This document shows positions 1-12,949 of a DNA stretch of 64,000 bases, one piece after another. How positions within the stretch are numbered: position 1 is the stretch's first letter; every line of letters begins with the position of its first letter. The DNA comes from Mauremys mutica (lineage: Eukaryota; Chordata; Testudines; Geoemydidae). The notes under the pieces were generated by a model. That model did not search any database, was not told the origin of the DNA, and worked only from the letters and a program-made list of their open reading frames with translations. The stretch lies in the NCBI RefSeq assembly GCF_020497125.1, contig NC_059075.1, positions 65,181,321-65,245,320 of the forward strand, written 5' to 3'. The translations under genes and the position numbers were made by a program.

Positions 1-1266
1 TGAGCCTGCTATTAATCATAAGTGTGAGACCCACATAAGAGGAAACCGGCAGAAAAAGCAAAAATAGCAAGTGGGGAGGTAATCCTGGTTACAAGGAAAG
101 ACAATGGCTTTTGGGAGATTATAACTATGGGTGCAGAGGTACACTCTGAATCTCTTTACTGAGGAGATGACCTGTCAGTGTGTTCTGTCCTATGAAAAGA
201 AGGTCATAGTTAACTGGCTGACAAATGCTGCAAAGACTTGGGGTGAGCTAAACATCATTAGATAGAAAGTACTTGTTATTTAAGTCTAGCCTCTAGCATG
301 CATGTTATGCCTTTTTTTTTTACATGTACCCCTTTGTTTCCAATATTTCTACTTGCTGTCATTTGAACCTGTATGCGTTGTTATATAGACGTTTGCTTCT
401 TTTCACTAATACCACATCTAAGTGCTGTGTGTTAAGCAGTGCTGTGATCTAGGGTGGGTATTGTTCCTTTGAGAGCAGTGAATCTGGGAATTCTGTGAGT
501 GCCCAGTGAACCAGGAGCTGGCAACTCCAGGGGGACACGTGGAGGGTTTGAGCATCCCTATCATTAACCTGCAGAAGGATAGTGGAGCCTGCATAGTCTG
601 AGAGGGGAGTGCTTATGTTGCCTTTGGCTGGGGAAGCCAGCAGGCTGACCCCTGGCAGGCACAGACAAGGCTTCTTCATGCTAAGGGCAGGTGGTACCAA
701 GGTGTCTCACAGTCCTGGGTCCCCCCTGGGGATGCAAAAAGGGAAAAACCCCTGTACTCCCTTGAGGCCGGGGACAATGATTGTTATTGGCCCTTTATAT
801 GGGAATGGGGTATGTAAGAAGGGATGTTCCCTGTATCCTGACCCAACATATATCCATGCAAGGCCCAGTCTGGCCTCTGATGCTTTTTAGGGTTACGCTG
901 CTGAAATAGTTTATTTAAACTCTTTAGTCACGTCATGGTGGCTAAGGGGCTGGTTATGGGCTGAGCTATCTAGTCCTAGGGCTGCCTCTGCTAAGTGGAA
1001 GACACACAGTTCCCTACCCCGAGGCACAGAGTTAAGAGTTGGTACATATTGCCTCATCACTTCTCCTTCACACATTGTATAAGATGCGAGTGCTAGAAAG
1101 CAGAGCTGAGCCCCATGCTGGGTGTCACTTGCTTGTCTCTTAGTCATTGCCTGAGGCATTAAGTTTGCTCCATAGTGAGGAAGCCACACATTGCCCCTCA
1201 GTGAGACAGGAGGTGGGCTTGAGAGGATGTGGTGGTGCATAGAAGTCTGGAGTGTAAATATACTTA
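1..1266. other. intergenic, nothing recognised
   Basis: Likely 3' flank of RGS6. Short ORFs on both strands overlap each other and show no domain, start context or splice pattern. A T-run lies near 311-320. Confidence 0.5.
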
Positions 1267-1387
1267 GGGTGACCAGATAGCAAGTGTGAAAAATCGGGAC
1301 AGGCCGTGGGGGGTAATAGAAGCCCATACAAAAAAAAAGCCCCAAATATCAGGACTGTCCCTATAAAATCAGGACATCTGGTCACCA
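1267..1387. mobile_element. Tc1/mariner-like MITE, copy 1
   Basis: A 121-bp non-autonomous DNA transposon. The left end is GGGTGACCAGAT and the right end is ATCTGGTCACC plus one mutated base, forming an inverted repeat of at least 11 bp. TA dinucleotides flank both ends (1265-1266 and 1388-1389), as expected for Tc1/mariner targets. The interior contains AAAATCGGGACA and GGACTGTCCCTATAAAATC. It matches the element at 20086-20204 along nearly its whole length. It creates the illusory ends of several ORFs here. Confidence 0.8.
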
Positions 1388-1389
1388 TA

Positions 1390-4300
1390 AATATACTGGG
1401 TTTCTGTCCTTTCCTTTCTGGCGCCCAGGTGGCTGCTGTCCCTGCCCTCCCAAGAGCTTCAAGCTGCCCCTGATTGGTGATTCATTCTGGGCATACTGCT
1501 CAACTTCCAGTGCTGGACACCAGCAATCAACATGTGTGACAATAACTGAAATGTAGAACTCCTGTATTCTGTTCTGAGGCACCAGAATCGACAGATTATA
1601 ATGGTTAACTATAAACCTGTTTGACAAATGTTTTTTGACTGTATACATTAAACAAACCATAAAAAAAATTCCATCACACAAAGCCATAAAGCCCCACTAG
1701 CAGGTTCTGAACCTTGGCATTTCAGATCCCTAGTGAAGCCTGCTACTACTTGAGCTACAGAATGTACTCTTGCCAGCTTTCTGACTCAGCCAACCACAGG
1801 GGAACTTGCCACACAAGCTGCAAGTCAGTTCACAACTCTTTTCTAGACAGCCATAGAATAGTGGCGCTCAGGGCTAATGAGTTCTGGTTCTGGGAAGGTG
1901 GTGTAGTCATTAGCGGTAGGATAACTAGGTAACTGAAAGGCAGCATGACAGAACAGCTAAGACGTGGGTCGATATGGGTTCTGTTTCTGACTCACTTGAA
2001 ATAAACTGGTACGACATCGCTTGACTTATGGGGAGGCTATTACATGAGGGCTGTGGTATGAAGCCTTGGTAAGTAAGAAGGGTAGTGAAGTGCATGTACA
2101 GTCAATGGGGTTGAGGTTTGACCTCATCATTTTCTACCTCCTACCACCATATACTTTCCCCAAGGTTACAGAGTATTTGGCTGGGGTGGAACACTGCTTG
2201 CCTCTGCAGTGAAACAGGCAGCCTCATTCCACCAAAATGCAGAAGATCCTGCACAATTTGGTGCAGTTGAGGGGTTTGCTTTGGGTAAGGTGCCCAGCTG
2301 ACCAGTTTTTTCCTAGGACAAGCATTGTCTTTCAAGGGGCTGTGTGGGAAATTTGGAACCTTAGTATTTGGACATCTAAGTGTCCTGCTTTATGCTCAGA
2401 AGTTCCCTCCGCCCCACCAGCCAGGGGGCACTGCTACAGGCTCTGGGAATAAAGTCCACTGGCTCCTGCCTCCAAGGAGAGCAGCTGCAGCAGCACCCCC
2501 AGGTGGAAGCCGCTCACAGTGGCCTCAAGGGACACCAGTACTGTTGCTGGTATCAACACCAGAACTCTCCAGTGGCAAGAGCATTGTCAACATTCGAGCA
2601 AGCAGGAACCTGACTAGTGCTAGCTCGAGCCCAGGAGTAGTGTGCGGGCTGGGTGAGTGCGGGGAATGGGTTCCCCACAGGGGCCAGGGGAGGAAGCACT
2701 GGGATCTGCACTAGAGAGAGGTTGAGGAAAAGAGGCCCCGAGCCCCTGCTGGAGGCACTAGTCCATCCTGCACCCCAGGTAGCATGCAGCTGCCACAAGG
2801 CCCTTCAACATGTCTAGGGGAAGGAGGCTTGGAAACAACTTTCCCCTCCCCTCCTGCCCCTAGTAACTCAGTGCTGCTGCTGCTGCTCCCTGCAGGATCC
2901 GATGCCCCCAAGCAATAGGTATTGCTCCCCGAGTGATAGGTACTATGTGCCCATCCTCCCCACCACCCAGTGATAGCTGGCCTGTTTATTCTTTTATTTT
3001 GAGACTCTGGTCACTTTAAACCTCACATCTCACCCAGCTGTTTCATGCTTTCAGCTGCTTCCATTCCCTGCTTCTGCACCCCTTGTCCCAGCCAGTCAGT
3101 CCCCCTCAACATATCTCCTCTCTCACCCACCTTACCAGCATAGCCCCCATTCACCTCCCTTCCCCACAAGCCAGCCCGCCTGCTCCATCCTTTACCCTCC
3201 CAACCATCCTGCCCTGGTTTATGGACATAAATAGTTATGTAGACCAAAATAAAGAATGCACACAATTCTAATTCTAAACAGGACGGGTTGAGGGGGAGGT
3301 GGGTGACTAATTACATATGGGACATTGCCTAAACTGGAGCTGCAGCTCTCAGTTGTACTAAAACATGCATCTGGCTTGCCCTTCTGACTACTGAACAGCT
3401 GTAGCATAGCACAGGAGATGCTATCCTAGAGAGGGGCTGGAGCTACAAAATGTGTTTGTTGCTTTTTGGAGCTCAGTTTTTGGTTCAGTCCAACTCTAAT
3501 TAAAACCTTACCTTATGGGCCACTTACAGTTTGTTATGTGGGCCTAGAGATTGGCCACAGCATGCCAAAAGTGAGCCCCTACTAGCAGTCATGATGCCAC
3601 ACATAGAGTACACTTGCCAAAGCATTGCTAAGGCTCAAAGGTGGGATAAAAGCCTTCACTAACACGACACCAGAGGAGGAAGCTTTAAATGCTGTTGGAA
3701 ATGGAGGACAGGTGTCTTGGGGATGAAAGGATCTTAGTTTGGGAGGTACCAAGTGAACGGCTGAGTTACCTTGCTGAAAAGGGGAGGAGAAAGCAGTCAA
3801 AGCAGTGGGATCTTAATCAAACTGGGGAGCTGATTTTTCAGAAGTGCTGAGCAGCCACATCTCCAACTGCCATCATGGGGAACTGCAGCTGCTCATTATA
3901 ACCTGTCAAAGTGAAGCCCTGGGCCTTTTGAGAGATGCCCATCGCTAAAAAGGCTGGCAACTTCCAAAGAGAAAAATACTAGCCGGGAGCAAGAAAATGC
4001 TGTTTGAATTATTTTCGACTTTCAAAGTGCATGGTAGAACTTTTCTCTATGCAGTTAAAAGCACCGGCTTTTGCAGTCTGGGGTATTTCTGCAGTAGGTT
4101 TAAAGTACAATTACCAGCTGTGCTGGTGAATGAGCCAGCTGGCTACCCTAGGACTCAGTCCTGCAGTTCTTTCCCAGACAAATCTCTTTAGCAACTTCCA
4201 TGGGAGTTTTAGCTGAGTAAACATGATGGGTACCCAATACTCAGCTTACTGCATACTGCACCTGGCAGACCCTATCTGTAGAGCACAGTAAATGCCTCAA

Positions 4301-7200
4301 TAACTTTTCTGTAAATAATAACCAACAAAAATTAGCTTTGGCTGGTTTCTCATCCCTTTTCTTTCCATGAATAATCAACGCTGAACATTTATTTCCAGGA
4401 AAGTTTATGGAACCAGTCACATTTAAGCAAATATTGGTGAATATTTCTGGAAAGTGAATATTGAACACACGTACACCAGTTCATGCTGCAAAACCTGATT
4501 CTAAATGGTATGCTCGGGGGCAGAAACAATACAATGCAACCGTTGCATCCAATCAAAACTAACCAATACATTTTGAATTTCAAATGTCAAATGCTGGTAA
4601 CAACCTGAGTGTGGCGGCACTACAGACCAAGAATTACTTGAAGACTAATTACTTGCCAGATTATTTCAAATAGTGACTAGATCTGTGAAAACTGCAGTCT
4701 TCTCACAGACAAATTATGGCCAGAAAATCAAAGAAATTCTTTGCTTTGAATTATAGGCGGATGGAAATGAATGCACAGTCTCTAATAACACGTGCTGTTT
4801 CTGCCTGGAGTCACCAACCTTGAGACCTTTTCTGGCAAACTGGTGTCTACAACCAGGTGGTAGAGACTAGCCAGGTGTCACTCATGGGCACTTAAAATGC
4901 ACAGTTTGGCCATGGAAGAGGAAAAAAATGCATCCTGCTCTGGGGAAATTCACTCCTATCCTGGGGCCAGAACAAGGCCTGTGCAGCTCTTCATTTCCAC
5001 TCAAGGCCTCAAAACAGCACTTAAGTGGGCCCTAAGTGGTGCATAAGCCTCAGGCTGGTCCTCTGCACAGGGGTGAATGTTGCTCTACATGAAGTTTCAG
5101 AGTGGGGCTCAGAGCCAGCCAGGGCACAGCTTTCTTGTCAATATTTTTGTTTAAATTAATTCCCCATCTTCTGGTAGAGCTTTAAATTCCCTCATAATCA
5201 ATGGTTTGTGGTGATAATACCTGTAGCATTCATTACTACATTTATCTGTAGCTATAGCAATGCTAACTGGATGACTGTACTATCACCACTAGAATAGAAC
5301 CAAGTCTATAGCCATTAGTGGAGTTATTTGCATCCACTAAAGAAGCAGGCGGAGTGGGTGGTACCTAGCAGGGATCAGGTCCTGCAGGAAGCAGCAGGAG
5401 GCAGCTGGAGTTACAGGGGGCAGGAAGAGAGCCACTGAAGAGAGGGGAAGTGCTTTCTGGGCCCCACTCCTTATGTGAGTGCTGTTTGTTACCTGGGGTA
5501 GGTAGATGGGTTAGTGCCTCCATTATGGGGGCGCTGCAGGGGGTAATGGGCTTCTTCCCCTCACTCGGTCCCAGTGGGGATCCTGAAGCTTCTTCCCCTA
5601 ACCCCAGTGGGGAGCCCATTCTCTGCATTCACCCCTTCCAACTCCTCCACTGCCAGAGCTGGCCAGAGCTGCTCCTGCCAGCCTAGCATTGTCATTGCAG
5701 ATGCTGCTGGCTGGGTGGGCCCTACTGTTTCCTAGGGGAACGTGTACTCAGATAATTTCAGATACGTCATGGGCCAAAGCCTCAGCTGATGTAAATCACC
5801 AAATACAGATTTATAATGAAAGTGGCTTTGCCTACTTAACTGAAGCAGATAGTTACACATGTGGCTGTAGGTATCTCTGTACAATAGTACACCATACACA
5901 ATATCAGGCTGATGGTTTCAAAGCTGCCTGGGAGATTTGGATGTGCTCTCATTAATTTCAATGGCAGTTGTGCATTTAAATCCCTAAGGTGGCTTTGGAT
6001 CCATCAATCCTAATATTATGTATGAATATAAAGAGAGAAGGCATGATGGTGTGGTGTTGTATAAAGCTTTTAGCAGTATGAGTTGGGGATTGATGCATCA
6101 CTCATGAGTGGTGAAGGCCCAAGTCTGTTATGCAAGTCATTTTTTATGTGAAAAATGAATCTAGGAATGAATGCAAGAGTTGTAAATTTTTTTTCCTGGG
6201 ATTACTTTCTAAACACCTCCCACCTGTAAAGCCAGGCACCTTATGCTCTGTGAGACCAACTGTACTGGGTTCTGAGGGAGCCATAAAAATAACCTAAAAT
6301 GGCTTTTCTGTTCCTAAAATTGTCACAGTTTTAAAGACTCGCATTTTGTGCCCTTTCGGGGCTGGAATCAAGTGCTGGGTCCCATGGTTATGGTGGGCAC
6401 CTCCCTCTTTCCAATGGTATAAAAAAATCACCTTTTTGGTCATGATAACAGACTTTAAAAATTATATTATTTGTATGTATAGCAAAGTTGTCACTGATCC
6501 AGTGTTGAATCTTGCCCATCCTGGACCTGGGGTAATTTTGGGGCCGAAAGGAGGAAACATTTCTCTGGCATTTCTCTGCCGTTTAACTTTTTTAAACGGC
6601 AGCCATTTATAGCTGTTAGAATCTTGGAATTTGGAATTTGGAATTTGTCCTGGGGGAGCTACTGTGTGGGCAGAGGGTAGACGACGTGGTCAAAGATGCA
6701 TGATAAATGTAGTTAGCAACTGGATATCACCACAGCATATGTGGCTGTTGCATGAGCATGCATACACACCGTAGTGCCTTGCCAGTTCATACGAATGACT
6801 GGGAAATCCATGGTGAGGTGTTCATTTTTGCTAATTAGTGCAATTTTGCAATTCCTATGAAAGCCCAGGGATGTCTTTCCATTGCCTTTAATGGGATTTT
6901 GTTAGGCATTAAGTGAACAAATAGTTAAAAGAAAAGCAAGGCTACTGCATTACTCAGCAGTACAACTTTAGTTTTAATTATTTCTGAGACTACTTCGTAA
7001 TCAACTTGCAAAACTCAGTATTTTGTAAAAAGACTGTGGTCTTTAGTGAGCTGCAACTTTGATCTAGAATCTGCTATTAAACCTTTGCTGAGAGAGGAAG
7101 GGGCGAGATTGTCATTTTCTGTGTGAACTATAAAGCATACTGATTAGTGAAGTGTGGGTTAGCAAGGTCCTTCTGTACATTCCTTATGATGTTTTTCTCA
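1390..7200. other. intergenic, largely unassigned
   Basis: No gene recognised. 2400-2960 is GC-richer than its surroundings and holds several overlapping open frames on both strands, without family motifs or consistent splice sites. 3833-3900 has a GATTTTTCAGAAGTGCTGAGCA segment typical of old reptilian palindromic repeats (quoted in part). 5360-5690 is another GC-richer patch with overlapping ORFs and no recognisable protein. Confidence 0.4.
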
Positions 7201-7204
7201 AGTG

Positions 7205-7741
7205 TTAATAAAAGAAAAGGCAACAAAGCTGGTAAGGGTCTTTGAGGACCTGACATATGAAAGGAGACTAAATATGTATAGCCTGAGGGGAAAAAAGAGA
7301 TTGAAATGAGGCATCACAGTCTACAAATATCTACAAGGAGTCAGCGATATCAGTGGGGAGGGAAAAGGGGAAGATTGGTGTAGGGAGGGATAAGTAGGCG
7401 CAAGGGCATGAAGATGCATAAAGAAAACCTTTAGGACCAAAAAATCTACTGTGCCTTACATCCTATGGACTTCAGAGCGGGTGGCATGGTGCTTAAATCT
7501 GCTCAGAGATGGCTCTTTAGACTTTACAGAAGAAGGCATTATTCTTCTGTTGCAGTGTGAATGCTTGAGGTATGGAAAACAGTGTCTGAGGGTATCTGCA
7601 GAGGCTCCATCTCAGGAGATTTTCAAAGGCAGGCTGGATAAAGCAACCCTGGTGAATATTCAGTAGGGAAAATCCTGCTGATTGCAGAGGGCAGCACATG
7701 CTGAGGTGCCAGGGCTTTTATTATCTATGGTTCTATGATTA
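7205..7741 (+). mobile_element. CR1 LINE fragment, old and degraded
   Basis: The C-terminal part of a CR1 reverse transcriptase ORF and its 3' end. Broken frames resemble the CR1 segment LTYERRL...YKYLQG near 7250-7340. The end carries a diverged 'aggctggataaa' block (7632-7643) and finishes GGTTCTATGATT, the CR1 tail. It is interrupted by stops and frameshifts and truncated at the 5' side. It is older than the other copies here. Confidence 0.65.
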
Positions 7742-10700
7742 TTGGTAGTAAAGGGCACTTTAATAACAAAGCTGTTAACAGTTTTATTTATGCCAAAGCT
7801 GCTTTCCAAGAAGGGGAAATCCGTCATGTCGATGCTGAATGCAAACACAAGGCTCAAAGCTCAATCTTTCCTTTTGGATTTTCCTTTCTTTTTACACAGA
7901 GACCACGGTGTTCTACTTAGTGAAGGATTCCACAGAAACAAAGCAATATCAAGAGCAGGAACACCTTAATATAGTAATGCAGCCACTTTCTGGGAACTGT
8001 TTTCTTGGCCACTGTGGGGAGGGGAGGATGTGTCACATGACGTTGGCCTGCAGAGATGCCATGAGTGACGCACTGTGCCATCTCTGGCAAAGAGGAGGTT
8101 GCTAAACTGGTTTCCTTTACCCCAGGACACATCACGCCTGTGACACAACATAGCCCCCAAAACCCTGGGAAGAAGAATTAATGCCCAAACCCTTGTCTCC
8201 TGGGGATGAAAAATGATCTGCCACCGGATTCACTAGATCTGTTTAATAATATAGATGTAGAGAAAGAAAAGTACATGCAACCAATTCTTCATTCTGTTTG
8301 ATGGTTACAGATTTACTGTTGGTCACACTCGGGTCACTACACTGACTCTTCCATAGTCAGATAATTTGGTGCACATATGATAAACCACAGTTTGCTATGC
8401 TACTTTATAGAAAGCTGTGTTAACCCTTTGAGTTAAAGGGATATATGAAACTGTGCCAATTTATGGATGGCACCTGGAAATTGGGAGCGTTAAGAGGGGC
8501 AGGATGGGGAGTTTAGCATGAAGGTTCTAGATCTGGGTGGAGTAGTTAAGCATTCAGAGACAGGTGGGAGGGTGAGGAACCTTCAGTAGGTCTGAGAAGG
8601 TGCTCCATGGTTCTGGGCACGTAAAAGGGTGGGGGACTCTGCACTATATTGAAAACATTGCGATAAGGAGCAAAGTCCTTCAGTCAGATTAACCAGGCAG
8701 ATCTTGATGTGACCCTCTTATCTAAACAATCAGATTTTCCTAAAAGGTGGGCAGAGGATAGGCAAGCAGGGTGAGATTTACTGAGGGAGGGAGGCAGCTA
8801 AGAATGAAGAGAGGCTGCTAGGAGCTGAACCAGTGGGGACTGAGGCAACATCGATGCTATGGTGATGCAACATCCTACTGTTGTGAGGCAACAAAAAGGC
8901 ACTCAGGTACTTGGTGATGAGTGCCCTAGAATTACCTGAAGATATGTAAAATAAGCAAACAAATTTGTCCTTCGGGATAAAGAGCGAGAAGTAGCAGCCC
9001 TCCTGAGTCTGATTTCTCAGAGGACATGAATGCGCCCAACTACAGGCCACTCAGAAGTCCATTGACAGCACATCACATCTCCTGGCCTGTACTTGTTCTG
9101 TGCTTCCAGGCCAGCCTAGGCTAGACATCCTGCAGGGACACTACACTCAGTAAAACCAACTCTGAGTAAAACCTTTGCATTGGCTTATATTTTCCCGATA
9201 TTACGTGTTTTGTTTACAATCAATAGGCCACTAAAAGCCATATAACCAAGGGTTACATTACCTCCAAAATGAAAGCAGAGAGCACAAATGCTGTGATGGC
9301 TGCGCTGTGGTATCACAACACCCATTCTACAGTCCCTGCAGTCTGAGCATGCAGAATGCTACCAACTCATTTGTGGTAGAAGGCAAAGCTGTGCTCTAGC
9401 ACCTTCCAGCTGGTTCTAAGCCTTCCCTGGAAGTCTCAAAAGGCTAAATCTTAAACACACTTCCATGCCTGCTTAAGGCCAAAAATACTCAGAGGCACCG
9501 ATACATTTCCACTGCGCTGGAGGGCCAGGCAGCAGAGTTCACACACAGAGTCCCCCTCCATCTCAATGCACTGTGGAGCAGACATCTGGGGCAATCCTGG
9601 ACAACATGGTGGAGGACAGGAGGCATGTGTGTGTGTGTGTGTGTGGGGGGGTCATGCACAAAAGCCCAAAGCCTGGGAATCAGCACACAGATTGAACAGT
9701 GGGGTGCTGGGTAGCACTATAGCAGGCGGAATGCATTGGGGAGTGGCTGTGGATCCACGCTGAGGCTGCAGTAACCCCTGTGCTGGTTGTAACACTGCTC
9801 CTGAAGTGGCACTGATTCATAGATCCATTAGTGAGAGAGATTCACTATCCCCAGCCCTCTCTTGGCTCAGCCTCGCCACCCCTTTGCTGCCCTTAATGCA
9901 GTAGTTGCTCATGGCACTGCTGAGGAGCTGGGTTTCACAGCATAAGTCTCTAAATCTTGCTTTGTGCCAATCCAGCAGACCATGGTGCTGGTTCTACAGT
10001 GTATGGAGCCCCCTGCATTCAAGAGAAGGAACTCGGATTTGGTTGAGAGGGAACACACAAAGCCCAAACCCATGTTGGAAGGGAGAAGAAGAAGGGTCCA
10101 TTATCCACTGATAGCTAGCCTGGAGCTTGCTACACAGCTCTGAGTGCCCTACATCACACAGTGGCGAAGGGGTTTCCTTTCTCCACTCCTGCATTTCAGC
10201 ACATTTTTCTCAGAAAAAAAGCCTATAGGTTTTCATTTTTCAAGGTTTGGCCTAAAGTGACTTCAGAACAACACAGAGTCATTTTAGACCCTTGGCTGCT
10301 TCAAGAGGGAATTATGTCTACATACAGAAGAGTTTGGGGTTGTAGTTATACGGTCTCATTGCATAAGATAAGGCAGCAGCCCACTCTGCCCTCAGCAACA
10401 ACCTAAAAATAGAGCAGCCGTAAGAGGCATTGTCTAGCCTGAGATTTAAAGGGGTGATGTTAGCACATGATAGCTAACGTCACACCTGAAATCCTAGTCT
10501 AGACAAAGCTAGAGCCTCTTTCCGTGACAGTGCTGGTCAGGGTTCTTAGCTACCGTTTAAAAAACCCATTGCGAAATCGTTAGCTCTCCCTCTGGTCTAG
10601 CCCCTGTGGACTGGCAAAAGAGAGCTCGGTTTAGCATCCCAGGCAAAGGATGGAACCTCTAGTAATGCACTTACCTCCCTTTTATACTGTCCACCAGCCA

Positions 10701-12400
10701 GCTGCCCTCTGTGGGAGGTGAGACCACAATCTTCTGTCCCAGAGGCAAGAGGGCAGCCACACTGACACTTACGGTGATAGCCATAAATTGATGTTAAAAG
10801 CACCCAAGTAATAGGATCAGAATGTAAAGGCAAACCTTTGAAAGCTTGTTTTCAAGTGCTTAGCAGCAGGATTAGAGGATTGCGGGCTCTTAGCTGTGAG
10901 CTTTGCAGATGTTTGGGAGTGGGAGGCTAAAGCTATAGCATGTGAAAAGTTGATCAGTTTTGACTTTCTCCTGCAGTAAGATTACTTTTCTCACAACAAA
11001 GTGGTTCTTCCAAACACGTTCAAAGGACTGTATGGGCCTGAGCCTAGCACATTGTTTACATAGCTCACGGTTATGATGAGCAGCTGTCTTGGTTATTCTG
11101 AGTCTCAGGTTATAAACAGTGCTTCGAAGCTACACAAACTCTCACAGCTTAAAATACAAAAATCACAACAACCTACCCTATCCTGCACTATAGTTTAGCA
11201 ACATGTGAGAATCCTGCTTAATAAGTAAACCAAAACTAGGGCAAGCCAAGGAGTTTGAAGGCAGAGCCAAGCCAAGGTATTACCACATTAGTCAAACCAT
11301 GAACCAAGCCATTTATAGCTGACGATGCCTTCTAGGAAGAGGACGCTACATAAAGTGACAGTAAGGCTACTGTGTCTAGAGACAGGAAGAAATGGCAGAA
11401 CGTTGACACTGGGACAGTGTTCATGGAGCCATAACCAGCTGTGATCTGTCCCTGCTATTCAATACATTGCAGTGATGCCCCATTTACATCCCCTCCCCTG
11501 CCCCAAGAAATCATTGTTCTAGCTAGCTAAAACACAAACTGTGCAAGCCTTGCTGGCTTTGTTTTAGTTTCGGATGAGCCCTTACATAGGATGCCTCTGT
11601 CTGGTACGACACGCAACAGTCTGCAAAGTCTTTGACCCAATGGTGCACAAACAGCACTGGAGTCATAGTCTAGTCACCCAACATCATATATGCTGCCTTG
11701 TTGCAAATCAATGTCACGATTTCATCTAAGAATACATAAAACACAAATGGAGTAAACAATAAAAACATAACAAAAAAGACAGGAAACACTATGCTATGCC
11801 TGGAATCCAGACCTGACTCAGTGGGGAGACATCAGACCTGTGCCTTTCAGAGTGATGTTCAGACACCTTACCGTGGTTAGGCAAAATGGCCCACAGAGAT
11901 GTCAGTGGACAAAAGAGAGAGAGAGTGTGTGTGCGGGTAAGCATGCATGTGCATGCATGAGAGTGAGTGAGTGAGCAGGATTCAATTTTCCAGGCTGCTC
12001 ATTTTATTTGTGCATTTCAGGAAGCAGGACAGTAAAATTAATGGTCTGTTTCTTGCTGCTTTCAGGAGCTAAATAATTGCATGCAAAAACCACCGTCCAC
12101 ACCTCAGTATCATAGAACCAAATCCCGAAGTCCTGATCAAGGCAAAGATCCCATTTAAGTTACTGGGATTTTTACCAGACTAAGGGCTAATGAAGAATTT
12201 AAGCATATGGCCCATAAGACGCTAGCTGATCAGACAATTTGAGTTCAGTTGTTTAGTTTCAGACACTAGCCATGAGCGCTGTGTTGGAGTTCTACTCCCC
12301 CAGCTTCACTGAAAGCAAACTGACAAATGAAGACGTGTAGAGAGGACTAAAACATTTCTAGTTACCTTGCAGCAACTTTTTTGTAGTCTGGAGTGGAAGC
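7742..12400. other. intergenic, largely unassigned
   Basis: No gene recognised. Overlapping short ORFs at 7735-8160 on both strands lack domains. A TG microsatellite is listed separately. A purine-rich and GTGA/GAGT low-complexity stretch is at about 11914-11975. Confidence 0.4.
9626..9645. repeat. (TG)n microsatellite
   Basis: About ten TG units followed directly by a run of seven G residues. Confidence 0.95.
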
Positions 12401-12419
12401 GTATTTTGTCTCCATTGTC

Positions 12420-12945
12420 CATTGACAGTATCTTATGGTATTTGACTGCAGCATCTTAGCAGCCTGATATTATTTAACTGCAGCATCCTACTATGGCTTC
12501 ATCTTGATATTACTCACTGCAGCACCTTATTACTGCGGCATGCAGTGGTATCGTAGCGCTGTACTACCCTGCTCCTAATATAGCACAGTTTCCTGGCACA
12601 CACTATTAGTGTATTATCCCCAAACTAATTTACTGCAGCATCCTAATGGTGCCTTATTGATGCATTATCCTAATACTACCTTACTTCAGTGTCCTGTGTT
12701 ACGTTATTGCTACATTTATCCCGGTATTATTATATACTGGAATGCTGTGACATCTTATGGTTGCATTGTCCAAATACCACTTTACTGCAGGATTCTGTGG
12801 CACCTTATATACTGAGAGTACTTTGCTGCACTAGCCTTGGGTAGCTTATTATTGCCTTAGTCTAACATTTGGCTGTACTGTCTTGTGGAACCTTCTTACT
12901 GCCTTGTTCTGATACTACTCTACTGCAATATCCAGTAGCACCTGT
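12420..12945. repeat. degenerate minisatellite, period about 50 bp
   Basis: A tandem array of diverged units built on TACTGCAGCATCC followed by a TTATGGTGCC-like and then a CATTATCCTAATACTACC-like segment. Anchors resembling TACTGCAG occur near 12444, 12477, 12515, 12631, 12682, 12735, 12783, 12833 and 12921, mostly 48-53 bp apart. A half-period of about 26 bp is visible inside units. Divergence is high, so the array is old. The open frame 12609-12815 merely follows it. Confidence 0.75.
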
Positions 12946-12949
12946 GTTA

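Noticed and set aside
911..1345. 144-residue minus-strand frame
   Set aside because: Its beginning lies in a mariner-like MITE and the rest has no domain.
2325..2714. GC-richer region with overlapping open frames, possible CpG island or first exon
   Set aside because: CpG dinucleotides are few and no splice donor or family motif supports an exon.
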